Shown: positions 1 to 9,005, numbered from the stretch's first letter. The stretch is 64,000 nucleotides of DNA from Gillisella vitis (GCF_021559775.1 NZ_CP056048.1:994501-1058500), one strand, 5' to 3'. Notes: generated from the letters alone by a model not told the origin. Made by a program: numbers and translations.

Positions 1-1
1 C

Positions 2-325
2 GATATTGCCCAGGCGGCAAAGGAATTGAGCACCTATTACAATTACTTTTTCGCATGGTTCAAAAACGAGCGTCCAATCCACCAGGGCCTGATCGAGCGG
101 TTGAGCCAGGAGGATATCGACGCCAATGCCATGCTGGCACCCGAGGTGATGCGAGCCAATATGGCTGTTGGTACGGCGGATGAGGTGATCGCCCGGCTGA
201 AACGCTATGAGGCGCTGGGCTATGACGAATTTTCCTTCTGGATCGACACCGGCATGAGCTTCGAGCGTAAGAAAGCCTCGCTGGAGCGCTTCATTGCCGA
301 TGTCATGCCAGCGTTTGCGGAGTAA
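2..325 (+). CDS. LLM-class flavin-dependent oxidoreductase, C-terminal part
   Basis: The reading frame is open from the left edge and ends in TAA, so only about the last 107 residues are present. The visible part has the end of a luciferase-like (bacterial luciferase/F420-type) TIM barrel: a segment TADEVIARLKRYEALGYDEF, typical of the 'GTPEEVAERL..y...G' region near the C terminus of these flavin monooxygenases, followed by a final helix. The next gene, an aldehyde dehydrogenase, starts 4 bases after the stop, so the two are very likely co-transcribed. I infer that the monooxygenase makes an aldehyde or a precursor for that enzyme; the substrate cannot be read from the sequence. Confidence 0.8.
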   Translation, partial: DIAQAAKELSTYYNYFFAWFKNERPIHQGLIERLSQEDIDANAMLAPEVMRANMAVGTADEVIARLKRYEALGYDEFSFWIDTGMSFERKKASLERFIADVMPAFAE

Positions 326-329
326 AGCG

Positions 330-1793
330 ATGCAACGTTTCCAGCTTTACATCAATGGTACCTTCAGTGACGGCGAGGCGCGGTTTGAAAGCCTTGATCC
401 GGCCACTGGCGAGGTCTGGGCCGATATGCCGGAAGCGCGCGAAGCGGATGTGGACCGCGCTGTCGAGACCGCTCATGCTGCGCTCTATGATGGGCCATGG
501 GCAAAAATGACCGCCACCCAGCGTGGCAAGCTGATCTACCGGCTGGCCGACCTGATTGCCGCCAATGCGCCAAGACTTGCGGAGCTGGAAACCCGCGATA
601 CCGGCAAAATCATCCGCGAGACAAGCTCACAAATTGCCTATGTCGCCGATTATTATCGCTATTATGCGGGGCTCGCCGACAAGATCGAAGGCTCGACGCT
701 GCCAATCGACAAACCGGATATGGATGTCTGGCTGCGGCGTGAGCCGGTTGGCGTGGTCGCCATGGTCATTCCGTGGAACAGCCAGCTGTTTCTCTCGGCG
801 GTCAAGATCGGCCCGGCGCTGGCCGCTGGCTGCACGATGGTGGTGAAAGCCTCGGAAGACGGTCCGGCCCCGATGCTGGAATTTGCCCGGCTGGTGCATG
901 AGGCGGGCTTTCCGCCCGGTGTCGTCAATATCATCACCGGTTTTGGCCCATCCTGCGGTGCCGCGCTGACCCGCCATCCCAGGGTCGCGCATGTCGCCTT
1001 TACCGGTGGGCCAGAAGCAGCACGGCATGTGGTGCGCAATTCAGCGGAAAATCTGGCCTCCACCTCGTTGGAACTGGGCGGCAAGTCGCCGTTCATCGTC
1101 TTTGCCGATGCTGATCTGGAAAGTGCTGCCAATGCGCAGGTCTCCGGCATATTTGCCGCGACCGGCCAGTCCTGCGTTGCCGGATCACGGTTGATTGTCG
1201 AGCATTCAGTTAAGGATGCATTTCTGGCCCGGTTGAAGGATAAAGCCGAAGCAATCCGCATCGGCAGTCCACTGGATATGGCAACAGAGGTGGGACCGCT
1301 GGCCACAAGACGCCAGCAGGATCATGTCGATGCGTTGGTCATGGCCTCGGTCGCCGCAGGTGCTCGGCTGGTGACGGGAGGGCAGCGCCCGGATGGTCCG
1401 GGCAATTTCTATCCGCCGACCATTCTCGATTGCGATGGCGTCAACTCTCCGTCTCTGGCGCAGGAGTTTTTTGGACCGGTCCTGTCGGTGGTGTCTTTCG
1501 AGGGTGAGGCGGAGGCGCTGCATCTGGCCAATGACACAGCCTATGGCCTGGCATCCGGCGTGTTTACTCAAAACCTGGCACGCGCGCATCGGATGATACG
1601 CGGGCTTCGCGCTGGCGTCGTCTGGGTCAATACCTACCGTGCTGTTTCGCCGATTGCGCCTTTTGGCGGCTTTGGTCTGTCCGGCCATGGACGGGAAGGC
1701 GGCATGGCCGCGGTGCTGGATTATACCCGGACCAAGACGGTCTGGCTGAAAACCTCAGATGACCCGTTTCCCGATCCGTTCGTGATGCGGTGA
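330..1793 (+). CDS. NAD(P)-dependent aldehyde dehydrogenase
   Basis: A 487-residue member of the aldehyde dehydrogenase superfamily, which oxidises aldehydes to carboxylic acids. The oxyanion motif PWN lies at residues 148-150, the general base Glu is at about 248 in LELGGKSP, and the nucleophile Cys is at about 282 in GQSCVAGSR. The ATG at 330 is preferred over an in-frame start at 294 because the latter would overlap the upstream oxidoreductase, while 330 gives the usual family N terminus. It sits between that oxidoreductase and an amine-type ABC importer. A role in oxidising an amine-derived aldehyde is inferred from context only. Confidence 0.9.
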   Translation: MQRFQLYINGTFSDGEARFESLDPATGEVWADMPEAREADVDRAVETAHAALYDGPWAKMTATQRGKLIYRLADLIAANAPRLAELETRDTGKIIRETSSQIAYVADYYRYYAGLADKIEGSTLPIDKPDMDVWLRREPVGVVAMVIPWNSQLFLSAVKIGPALAAGCTMVVKASEDGPAPMLEFARLVHEAGFPPGVVNIITGFGPSCGAALTRHPRVAHVAFTGGPEAARHVVRNSAENLASTSLELGGKSPFIVFADADLESAANAQVSGIFAATGQSCVAGSRLIVEHSVKDAFLARLKDKAEAIRIGSPLDMATEVGPLATRRQQDHVDALVMASVAAGARLVTGGQRPDGPGNFYPPTILDCDGVNSPSLAQEFFGPVLSVVSFEGEAEALHLANDTAYGLASGVFTQNLARAHRMIRGLRAGVVWVNTYRAVSPIAPFGGFGLSGHGREGGMAAVLDYTRTKTVWLKTSDDPFPDPFVMR

Positions 1794-1874
1794 TTAAGAA
1801 CATGCCCCGGATGGATGGCCCAAAAGAAGCAACCGGCATCCGGGTAAGGCACAATCAAACAAGGACAAGGGAAC

Positions 1875-2885
1875 ATGAAAAACACAACCATTATCGCATC
1901 GCTGGCTTTGCTCTTGGGCGTCTCCAGCCAGGCGCTCGCTGCTGACCTGGTGTTTACCAGTTGGGGCGGCACCACACAGGACGTGCAAAAATCCGCCTGG
2001 GCGGATAAATTCACGGCCAAAGAAGGCATCAACGTTCTTCAGGACGGTCCGACCGATTACGGCAAGATCAAAGCCATGGTTGAGGCCAAGGGCGTAAGCT
2101 GGGACGTCGTCGATGTCGAGGGCGACTATGCCATTCAGGCTGGCGACAAGGGCCTGCTGGAAAAGCTCGATTTCAAAACCATCGACAAGACAGCGCTCGA
2201 TCCGCGTTTCGTGACGGATTATTCGGTCGGCAGCTTTTATTATTCCTTCGTGGTCGGCTGCAACAAGGACGCCGTTGCCGCCTGCCCGAAAAGCTGGACG
2301 GACCTGTTCGACACCAAGAAATTTCCCGGCAAGCGAACCTTCTACAAATGGTCGGCGCCGGGGGTGATCGAAGCGGCATTGTTGGCGGATGGCGTAACGC
2401 CGGACAAGCTTTACCCGCTCGATCTCGACCGCGCGTTCAAGAAGCTCGACACCATCAAGTCTGATATCATCTGGTGGTCGGGCGGTGCGCAGTCGCAGCA
2501 ATTGCTGGCCTCTGCCGAGGCCCCGTTCGGTTCCTTCTGGAATGGCCGGTTGACGGCGTTGGCCGCGACCGGTGTAACGGTTGAAACCTCCTGGGCGCAG
2601 AATATCACGGCAGCCGATGCGCTGGTCGTGCCGAAGGGCACCAAGAACAAGGAAGCGGCGATGAAGTTCATCGCTTTCGCAACCTCGCCTGCTGGCCAGG
2701 CCGAGATGGCGGCGGGCACTGGCTATGCGCCTGTGAATACCAAGTCGCCAGCGCTGATGGACCCCGCCATCGCCAAGACCTTGCCAGACCAGCAGACCGC
2801 GTCACAGGTCAATGCCGACATGGCCTATTGGGCAAAGCACCGTGACGAGATTGGCGAGCGCTGGTACGCTTGGCAGTCGAAATAA
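1875..2885 (+). CDS. ABC transporter substrate-binding protein, PotD/spermidine-putrescine type
   Basis: A 336-residue periplasmic binding protein. A Sec signal peptide spans about residues 1-22 (hydrophobic core SLALLLG, cleavage after QALA). The mature protein begins LVFTSWGG, the usual opening of the PotD/PotF group of extracellular solute-binding proteins. A purine-rich ribosome site (caagggaac) precedes the ATG. It heads a four-gene importer (binding protein, two permeases, ATPase) in the usual order. The group takes up polyamines, opines and related amines; the ligand is not determined. A stem-loop follows the stop codon. Confidence 0.87.
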   Translation: MKNTTIIASLALLLGVSSQALAADLVFTSWGGTTQDVQKSAWADKFTAKEGINVLQDGPTDYGKIKAMVEAKGVSWDVVDVEGDYAIQAGDKGLLEKLDFKTIDKTALDPRFVTDYSVGSFYYSFVVGCNKDAVAACPKSWTDLFDTKKFPGKRTFYKWSAPGVIEAALLADGVTPDKLYPLDLDRAFKKLDTIKSDIIWWSGGAQSQQLLASAEAPFGSFWNGRLTALAATGVTVETSWAQNITAADALVVPKGTKNKEAAMKFIAFATSPAGQAEMAAGTGYAPVNTKSPALMDPAIAKTLPDQQTASQVNADMAYWAKHRDEIGERWYAWQSK

Positions 2886-2908
2886 GCCATACTCTAAAGT
2901 AAGGCATT

Positions 2909-2936
2909 TCCGGCACCGTAAACATCCGGTGCCGGA
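2909..2936 (+). other. Intercistronic stem-loop after the binding-protein gene
   Basis: A perfect 10-bp inverted repeat (tccggcaccg / cggtgccgga) with an 8-base loop lies 24 bases after the stop of the binding protein and about 70 bases before the first permease. There is no T-run, so it is not a classical terminator. Such hairpins often protect the 3' end of binding-protein mRNA and allow higher expression than the membrane components; that role is inferred. Confidence 0.6.
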
Positions 2937-3007
2937 GCGTCCTCAGCGTTGCGGCATGATGCATCCTCCAAATGCAAAATGCCGGACTGGTTTCGCAAGG
3001 AAACGGT

Positions 3008-3874
3008 ATGTCGTCCCTGACCTCGACCATTGAGCAGCCCAGGAGGAACCGGTTTGGTTTCGGCAATAAAGCCGCGACCCTTCCGGCGCTGGTGTTGATC
3101 CTGATTTTCTTCGTCCTGCCGGTGCTGGCTCTGCTGACGCGCTCGGTGACGGAGCCGGTTCTCGGCCTTGGCAATTATGCCGCATTGCTGGGAAGTGCGA
3201 CTTATCTGAAAATCTTCTTCAACACGTTCTTCGTCTCGGCCTTGGTCACTGTAATTTCGCTGCTGATCGGCTTTCCCGTCGCCTGGGCGCTGGCGATCAT
3301 GCCGCAGCGATTGGCGTCCGTGATTTTTGCCATCGTCTTGCTGTCGATGTGGACCAACCTTCTGGCCCGCACCTATGCCTGGATGGTGCTGTTACAGCGC
3401 ACTGGGGTCATCAACAAGACGCTGATCAGCCTCGGTGTGATCGATACGCCGCTGGTGATGGTCAACAATCTCGTCGGCGTGACTATTGGCATGAGCTACA
3501 TCATGCTGCCCTTCATCATCATTCCGCTCTATGGGGTGATCCGCAAGATCGATCCGGCGCTGTTGCAGGCGGCGGCACTGTGCGGCGCGACCCGCTGGCA
3601 GGCGCTGGTGACGGTGCTGCTGCCGCTTGCCATGCCGGGCATGGTGTCGGGCGGATTGATGGTGTTCGTCATGTCACTTGGCTATTTCGTCACGCCGTCG
3701 CTGCTTGGCGGCACATCCAATATGATGCTGGCCGAATTGATCGCCCAATTCGTGCAATCGCTGGTCAATTGGGGCATGGGCGGTGCGGCGGCGCTGGTGC
3801 TGCTGGTGGTGACGCTGAGCCTTTATGCCCTGCAATTGAAGCTGTTCGGTGCAGCTGGTGAGGGAGGGCGCTGA
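3008..3874 (+). CDS. ABC transporter permease, PotB type
   Basis: A 288-residue inner-membrane permease with about six hydrophobic segments and the EAA-type cytoplasmic loop (LLQAAALCGATRWQALVTVLLP) near residues 185-205, which contacts the ATPase. The ATG at 3008 is chosen because an AAGGAA ribosome site lies about 6 bases upstream; an in-frame start at 2972 has no such site. It is the first of two permeases of the PotD-type importer. The downstream permease starts 2 bases after this stop codon, implying translational coupling. Confidence 0.87.
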   Translation: MSSLTSTIEQPRRNRFGFGNKAATLPALVLILIFFVLPVLALLTRSVTEPVLGLGNYAALLGSATYLKIFFNTFFVSALVTVISLLIGFPVAWALAIMPQRLASVIFAIVLLSMWTNLLARTYAWMVLLQRTGVINKTLISLGVIDTPLVMVNNLVGVTIGMSYIMLPFIIIPLYGVIRKIDPALLQAAALCGATRWQALVTVLLPLAMPGMVSGGLMVFVMSLGYFVTPSLLGGTSNMMLAELIAQFVQSLVNWGMGGAAALVLLVVTLSLYALQLKLFGAAGEGGR

Positions 3875-3875
3875 C

Positions 3876-4676
3876 ATGCTTTTGAATTTCAACAGCCTTG
3901 GCACCTGGAAATGGATTTTGCTGGTCATCACGCTGCTGACGGCGGCGTTTCTCCTGTTGCCGATCCTGTTTATCGCCGCCTTGTCCTTCGGCTCCTCGCA
4001 ATGGCTGATTTTTCCGCCACCGGCCTGGACCACAAAATGGTATGGCCAGCTGTTTGCCGATCCGCGCTGGCTGGATGCCGCCTGGACCAGCTTTCGCATC
4101 GCTGTCATCGTCACGATCCTGTCGGTGCTCATTGGGCTTTGTGCTTCGTTCGGCCTGGTTCGCGGTCGGTTTCTGGGGCGGGATGCGTTGCGGGCGCTGT
4201 TTATGACGCCGATGATCCTGCCCGTTGTGGTCCTGGCGGTGGCGCTCTATGCGTTTTTCCTGCGCATCGGTCTGAACGGCACGACACTCGGTTTCGTCAT
4301 CGCCCATCTGGTTGTCGCGCTTCCGTTCTCTATTCTGGCGCTGACCAATGCGCTGGAAGGTTTTGACAAATCCATCGAGGATGCGGCGGTGCTGTGCGGG
4401 GCGTCGCCGTTGAAGGCGCGGCTGTTGATCACGCTGCCCTGCATCGGCCACGGCTTGTTTTCGGCGGCGGTGTTTTCCTTCCTGACCTCCTGGGATGAGG
4501 TCGTTCTGGCGATCTTCATGGCAAGCCCGACGCTGCAAACTTTGCCGGTGAAGATCTGGGCAACGCTGCGTCAGGATCTGACACCGGTGATTGCCGCGGC
4601 CTCCACCCTTCTTATCGTCGTCACCATCGCGTTGATGCTGATCACCGCCCTGGTGCGCAAAGGACTGAAAGCATGA
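3876..4676 (+). CDS. ABC transporter permease, PotC type
   Basis: A 266-residue inner-membrane permease with about six membrane segments and an EAA-type loop (IEDAAVLCGASPLKARLLIT) around residues 168-187. The ATG at 3876 directly follows the stop of the first permease. Its own stop overlaps the ATG of the ATPase gene by 4 bases (ATGA), so the three are tightly coupled. It forms the second half of the translocation channel of the amine-type importer. Confidence 0.87.
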   Translation: MLLNFNSLGTWKWILLVITLLTAAFLLLPILFIAALSFGSSQWLIFPPPAWTTKWYGQLFADPRWLDAAWTSFRIAVIVTILSVLIGLCASFGLVRGRFLGRDALRALFMTPMILPVVVLAVALYAFFLRIGLNGTTLGFVIAHLVVALPFSILALTNALEGFDKSIEDAAVLCGASPLKARLLITLPCIGHGLFSAAVFSFLTSWDEVVLAIFMASPTLQTLPVKIWATLRQDLTPVIAAASTLLIVVTIALMLITALVRKGLKA

Positions 4677-5749
4677 CGCCTTTTCTGGAAATTCGCGGTA
4701 TCCGCAAGCAATATGGCCCGGTGGTCGCGGTGCAGGATGTCAATCTTGAGGTGGCAAAGGGCGAGTTCATGACCTTTCTCGGCCCATCCGGGTCCGGCAA
4801 GAGCACGACGCTTTATATCCTTGCCGGTTTCGAGCAGCCGAGTGCGGGCGACATGCTGCTATCCGGCAAGAGCGTCTTGCAGACCCCATCGCACCAACGC
4901 AATATCGGCATGGTGTTTCAGCGCTATACGCTGTTTCCGCATTTGTCTGTTGGTCAGAACATCGCCTTTCCGCTGAAAATGCGCGGCTGGTCGAAGGCTG
5001 ATATCACCGAGCGCGTCCGCAAAATGCTGCAATTGGTGCGGCTGGAAGGCTATGAGGATCGCAAACCGGCGCAAATGTCCGGGGGGCAACAGCAGCGTGT
5101 CGCACTGGCCCGGGCGCTGGCCTACGATCCGCCGGTGCTTTTGATGGACGAGCCGCTCTCGGCGCTGGACAAAAAGCTGCGCGAGGAAATCCAACATGAG
5201 ATCCGCCGTATCCATCACCAAACGGATGTTACCATCCTCTACGTCACCCATGATCAGGAAGAGGCGCTGCGGCTTTCCGACAGGATTGCGGTGTTTTCCA
5301 AAGGGGTGATCGACCAGATCGGCACCGGTGCCGAGCTTTATGCCAATCCGGCGACGCGGTTTGTGGCCGAGTTTATCGGGGACAGCGATTTTCTGCCCTG
5401 CGTGGTGACGGGTGCCAGGGACGGTAAGGCTGAAATTCGGCTCGGCAGTGATTTGACCATAGGAAATATTCCGCTGCATGGAAAAGCGCAGAGTGGAAGC
5501 AATGCCATGCTGATGCTGCGCCCGGAGCGGTTGACGCTGGATTCTGCTCAAGTGCCGGGAATGCTTGCTGCCAAGATTGAGGACATTACCTTTCTTGGCA
5601 ATACGATTCATATCGCGGTCTTGAGTGAAGGTGGCCATGGCCTATCCGTGCGTTTGCCTTTTGGCCATGCCGCACTGGAGGGATTGGCGATTGGTGCGCC
5701 GGTGGCGCTGGGGTTCGATCCGGCGTCAGCGCATGTTTTCGCTGAATAG
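4673..5749 (+). CDS. ABC transporter ATP-binding protein, PotA type
   Basis: A 358-residue ATPase of the PotA/FbpC group. Walker A (GPSGSGKST) lies at about residues 38-46, the signature MSGGQQQRVALARAL at about 136-150, Walker B (VLLMDEPLSALD) just after, and the switch His in YVTHDQEEAL. The C-terminal third is a TOBE-type regulatory domain, with the LRPERLTL motif usual for the group. It overlaps the upstream permease by 4 bases and closes the importer operon. The TAG stop lies inside the left edge of the repeat element that follows. Confidence 0.9.
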   Translation: MTPFLEIRGIRKQYGPVVAVQDVNLEVAKGEFMTFLGPSGSGKSTTLYILAGFEQPSAGDMLLSGKSVLQTPSHQRNIGMVFQRYTLFPHLSVGQNIAFPLKMRGWSKADITERVRKMLQLVRLEGYEDRKPAQMSGGQQQRVALARALAYDPPVLLMDEPLSALDKKLREEIQHEIRRIHHQTDVTILYVTHDQEEALRLSDRIAVFSKGVIDQIGTGAELYANPATRFVAEFIGDSDFLPCVVTGARDGKAEIRLGSDLTIGNIPLHGKAQSGSNAMLMLRPERLTLDSAQVPGMLAAKIEDITFLGNTIHIAVLSEGGHGLSVRLPFGHAALEGLAIGAPVALGFDPASAHVFAE

Positions 5750-6080
5750 AGCATCGGACCGAAAGTTAAAACCGGTTTTCGGATAAATCCGATGCGCAAA
5801 CAAAAACTTAGAACATCGCGCTGATTCCGATTTGACAGTACACGACGCAAACGTCTCTCGGCTTTCGCCGCCCCCTCTTGCCTCTGCCGCCACCTTCTCC
5901 CCGCTGGGGAGAAGAGACCTGCGGCATCTTCTTGTGCCGTAGGATGAGGTTCAGTGCTGTCGTGTTGACCTCTTCTCCCCAGCGGGGAGAAGTCCCCGGC
6001 AGGGGGATGAGGGGGGCGAAGCCAATTCATCAAGTTGCGTCGTGTACTCTGGATTCCAGCTTTTTGTACGATGCTCTAGG
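5747..6080. repeat. Nested inverted-repeat element (RIME/MITE-like mosaic)
   Basis: Three nested levels of inverted repeat fill this gap. The outer ends are tagagcatcg (5747-5756) and its complement (about 6069-6078). Inside are exact 14-bp inverted repeats agtacacgacgcaa (5837-5850) and ttgcgtcgtgtact (6035-6048). Inside those sit two near-identical palindromes (cttctcccc..ggggagaag) at 5894-5914 and 5972-5992. The left arm (5747-5815) also resembles an rhizobial intergenic repeat seen again at 45437-45540. No transposase is present. This matches the style of rhizobial intergenic mosaic elements; the exact family assignment needs a genome-wide search. Confidence 0.7.
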
Positions 6081-6241
6081 GTTTTTGGGAGAACCGCATC
6101 CTGCAAATGCTATAATCTACAACTTCTACGATCTTGATTAGGATCAACAGCCAGAACCACCTTCAGCGCTATCATTGTCTCATCGACGCGACCGATGTCG
6201 GTTTAATGCGCGCCGCAGCAATGACTGCAAAGGACGGTTCC

Positions 6242-7633
6242 ATGGCTTACGCAACAACCAATCCCTATACTGGCGAAACTCTTATCACTTTTCCCGAAGC
6301 AACCGACGCTGCCGTTCAGGCGGCCATCACGGCAGCGGATGCCGCGTTTCAGCAATGGCGACAGACATCCTTTGCCGAGCGCGCCAAGGTCATGCATGCT
6401 GCCGCTGAAATCCTGCGCGGACAGACGGATGATTATGCCAAGCTGCTGACCCTGGAAATGGGCAAGCTGATGTCTGAAGCACGCGCCGAGGTGGGGCTTT
6501 CTGCCGACATCCTCGATTACTACGCTGTCAATGCCGAGCGCCTGTTGAAGCCGGAACAGCTTCCCGTCGCCGACAAGGCTGAAGGTGAGGCGATCCTGGT
6601 GCATGAGCCTCTCGGCGTGCTGCTGGCCATCGAGCCCTGGAATTTCCCCTATTACCAGATCGCCCGGATCATCGCGCCGCAGCTGTCGGCCGGAAATACG
6701 ATGCTGTTGAAACACGCGTCGAATGTGCCGCAATGCGCAGCCGCTTTTGAGCGGTTGATGCTGGAGGCTGGTCTGTCGAAGGGTGCCTTTACCAATCTTT
6801 ATGCGACGCGGACCCAGGTGGAAATGATCCTCAATGATCCGCGCGTCCATGGCGTGGCTTTGACCGGTTCGGAAGGCGCGGGCGCCACGATTGCCGCACA
6901 GGCAGGGCAGGCGCTGAAAAAATCCACCATGGAACTTGGAGGAGCTGATGCCTTCTTGGTTCTGGCCGATGCCGATATGGAAAAGACCGTGAAATGGGCA
7001 GTCTTCGGTCGCCACTGGAATGGCGGTCAGGTCTGCGTCTCGTCCAAGCGGATGATTATTGTCGATGCGGTCTACGATGCCTTTCTGGAACAATACAAAA
7101 CCGGCGTGGCCGGGCTCAAAGCGGGCGATCCGTTCGATCCGCAAACGACGCTTGCGCCGCTGTCCTCACAAGGGGCTGCCGACGAGATCCGTCAGAAGAT
7201 TGCCGAAGCAGTATCCTATGGGGCAACGGCAACTGAGGTCGGGCCGCCGGTGCCAAACCAGGGCGCTTTCGTGCAGCCAACTATTCTGACTGACCTAGCT
7301 GATGACAATCCGGCCCGTTATTGGGAGTTTTTCGGCCCTGTCTCCATGCTGTTTCGCGCCAAGGATGACGATGACGCGATCCGCATTGCCAATGATACGC
7401 CCTATGGTTTGGGCGGCTCGATCTTCACCCGGGACACCGCACGCGGTGTCGCGCTTGCCCACCGGATCACCACAGGCATGGTGTTCATCAACCATCCGAC
7501 CATGGTCAAGGCGGACCTGCCGTTCGGCGGAGTCAAGCGTTCCGGCTATGGCCGTGAATTGCTGGGCCTCGGCATCAAGGAATTCGTCAATCACAAGCTG
7601 ATTGATGTCGTGGATATCGATGCACCGTTCTGA
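6242..7633 (+). CDS. Aldehyde dehydrogenase, succinate-semialdehyde dehydrogenase (Sad/YneI-like)
   Basis: A 463-residue aldehyde dehydrogenase, close in length and motif pattern to the Sad/YneI succinate-semialdehyde dehydrogenase group. PWNFP lies at residues 132-136, the general base Glu at about 231 in MELGGADAF, and the nucleophile Cys at about 265 in GGQVCVSSKR. The ATG at 6242 is chosen because an AAAGGA ribosome site precedes it; an in-frame start 108 bases upstream lacks one and would add 36 residues not expected in the family. It stands alone between the repeat element and a hairpin, so its substrate is not fixed by context. Degradation of a four-carbon semialdehyde is the most likely role. 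Confidence 0.85.
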   Translation: MAYATTNPYTGETLITFPEATDAAVQAAITAADAAFQQWRQTSFAERAKVMHAAAEILRGQTDDYAKLLTLEMGKLMSEARAEVGLSADILDYYAVNAERLLKPEQLPVADKAEGEAILVHEPLGVLLAIEPWNFPYYQIARIIAPQLSAGNTMLLKHASNVPQCAAAFERLMLEAGLSKGAFTNLYATRTQVEMILNDPRVHGVALTGSEGAGATIAAQAGQALKKSTMELGGADAFLVLADADMEKTVKWAVFGRHWNGGQVCVSSKRMIIVDAVYDAFLEQYKTGVAGLKAGDPFDPQTTLAPLSSQGAADEIRQKIAEAVSYGATATEVGPPVPNQGAFVQPTILTDLADDNPARYWEFFGPVSMLFRAKDDDDAIRIANDTPYGLGGSIFTRDTARGVALAHRITTGMVFINHPTMVKADLPFGGVKRSGYGRELLGLGIKEFVNHKLIDVVDIDAPF

Positions 7634-7650
7634 TTTTAGCGCGTAAAATC

Positions 7651-7693
7651 AAACGCTCACCTCGGTCCGCTTATAAGATCGAGGTGGGCGTTT
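7651..7693. terminator. Possible bidirectional terminator
   Basis: A 14-bp inverted repeat (aaacgctcacctcg / cgaggtgggcgttt, one mismatch) with a 15-base loop lies between two convergent genes. The T-run is short on either strand, so the terminator role is moderately supported by position. Confidence 0.45.
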
Positions 7694-7734
7694 GACGTAA
7701 AGGGACGTTGCGAAAGTTCACTGAGACTTATAAC

Positions 7735-8559
7735 TCAGACACCGTAAAAACGGCGCGCATTGGTCTCGAAAATCAGCGTGAGATCATCAGGGCCGAAATG
7801 GGCGGACAATAAGGTGCGGGCCAGATTGGCAACTTCGCCATAGCTGGCGGCCAGCGTGCAAACCGGCCAATCGCTGCCGAACATCAGCCGGTTGGGACCG
7901 AAACATTTGATAACATGGTCCACATAGGGCCGGAAATCTTCCAGCGCCCAATCGGCACTGGCTTCTGTGACCATGCCGGAAACCTTACAGTAGACTTGGT
8001 CGAAACTGGCAATTTCCGCCATATGGTCGCGCCAGGGATCAAGTGTGCCTTTGGCAATGTCCGGCTTGGAAATATGATCGACCACAGCCGTCAGATCCGG
8101 CACCTGTCTCAATGCCGCGATCACATGCGGTAAATGGCGTGGGAAGGTCAGGATATCGAAAGGCAGACCGCTGTCAGCGATGGCTTTGAGGCTATCGATC
8201 ACCTTCGGGCGCAGGATATAGACGTCGTCGGCCAAGCTTTGCAGCATGGGACGGATGCCAATGAAATCAGGATTGGCGCGGTAGTGTTTCAGGCGCGTGG
8301 AAAAATCATCGGCTTCCAGATCGAGCCAGCCGACAACACCTGCGATGAAATCAGTCTTTGCGGCAAGCGCCAGCAGGAAATCAGTTTCTGCCTGGGTTTC
8401 CGCCGCCTGGACCAGAATGGTCCGGGTTATTCCGGCCCGGCGCATGTCGGGTTCCAGATCCTTTGGCAGAAAATTGCGATAAATCGCTCCAAGATCAGGC
8501 GTCAGCCAGCCGTAATCGCCACGCTCAACTTTCCAGAAATGTTGATGACTGTCGAGCAT
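7735..8559 (-). CDS. Amidohydrolase family protein (L-fuconolactonase type)
   Basis: A 274-residue TIM-barrel amidohydrolase of the COG3618 group, which includes sugar lactonases (L-fucono- and L-rhamnonolactonase) and 2-pyrone-4,6-dicarboxylate lactonase. It begins with the metal-site motif DSHQHFW and ends with the group's MFGSDWPVCTL segment around residues 222-232, which carries the catalytic Asp. It is the last gene of the leftward sugar operon, directly after fucU and an aldo/keto reductase. That order supports hydrolysis of an aldonolactone made by the reductase. Lactone identity (fucono- or a related one) is inferred. Confidence 0.82.
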   Translation of the reverse strand: MLDSHQHFWKVERGDYGWLTPDLGAIYRNFLPKDLEPDMRRAGITRTILVQAAETQAETDFLLALAAKTDFIAGVVGWLDLEADDFSTRLKHYRANPDFIGIRPMLQSLADDVYILRPKVIDSLKAIADSGLPFDILTFPRHLPHVIAALRQVPDLTAVVDHISKPDIAKGTLDPWRDHMAEIASFDQVYCKVSGMVTEASADWALEDFRPYVDHVIKCFGPNRLMFGSDWPVCTLAASYGEVANLARTLLSAHFGPDDLTLIFETNARRFYGV

Positions 8560-8579
8560 CTGAAGCTTTCCACTCTGAC

Positions 8580-9005
8580 TTATGCGGGACGAACCACGCC
8601 CTTTTTCAGGATGATATTGCCGTACAGCCGACGCTCGCCGGTTGAGATCACTGCAAAGGCGGCTTTGGACCGGTCGTAGAAAGTGAAGCGGTCGATGAGA
8701 TCCAGTTCGATTTTCCGATTTTCGGCGCGTTCAATCAGTGCATCGAACTCGGCATAGATGGAGGGCCGCTCGCCCGGCGCGTCCATGACGCCAGCCGGAT
8801 ATTCGACAAAATCATCGAGCGGCATCAGTGAGATAATAGCCTCCAGCACAGCACAAGCGTCGATGCCCGGCATCTGCACCAGACGCTCGGCGGCGGTGAC
8901 CGCTGGGAAATTGGCGTCGGCGATAACGATTTCATCGCCATGACCCATATCGGCGAGGATAGCGAGGAGATCGCCAGTCAAGAGCGGGTTGAGGGTTTTC
9001 AGCAT
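8580..9005 (-). CDS. fucU: L-fucose mutarotase, RbsD/FucU family
   Basis: A 141-residue protein matching FucU in length and pattern: LTGDLLAILADMGHGDEIVIADANFP at the start, with the His of the MGHGD motif acting in anomer interconversion in this family, and the C-terminal FYDRSKAAFAVISTGERRLYGN segment. FucU interconverts alpha and beta L-fucose (and can act on similar sugars), feeding the correct anomer to the next enzyme. It lies 19 bases from the aldo/keto reductase gene and 20 bases from the lactonase gene, inside the sugar operon. It is the best single clue that the locus handles fucose or a close relative. Confidence 0.85.
   Translation of the reverse strand: MLKTLNPLLTGDLLAILADMGHGDEIVIADANFPAVTAAERLVQMPGIDACAVLEAIISLMPLDDFVEYPAGVMDAPGERPSIYAEFDALIERAENRKIELDLIDRFTFYDRSKAAFAVISTGERRLYGNIILKKGVVRPA

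Noticed and set aside
6134..6241. A longer N terminus for the Sad-like aldehyde dehydrogenase
   Set aside because: No ribosome site precedes the upstream start, and the extra 36 residues do not fit the family; the ATG at 6242 has an AAAGGA site.
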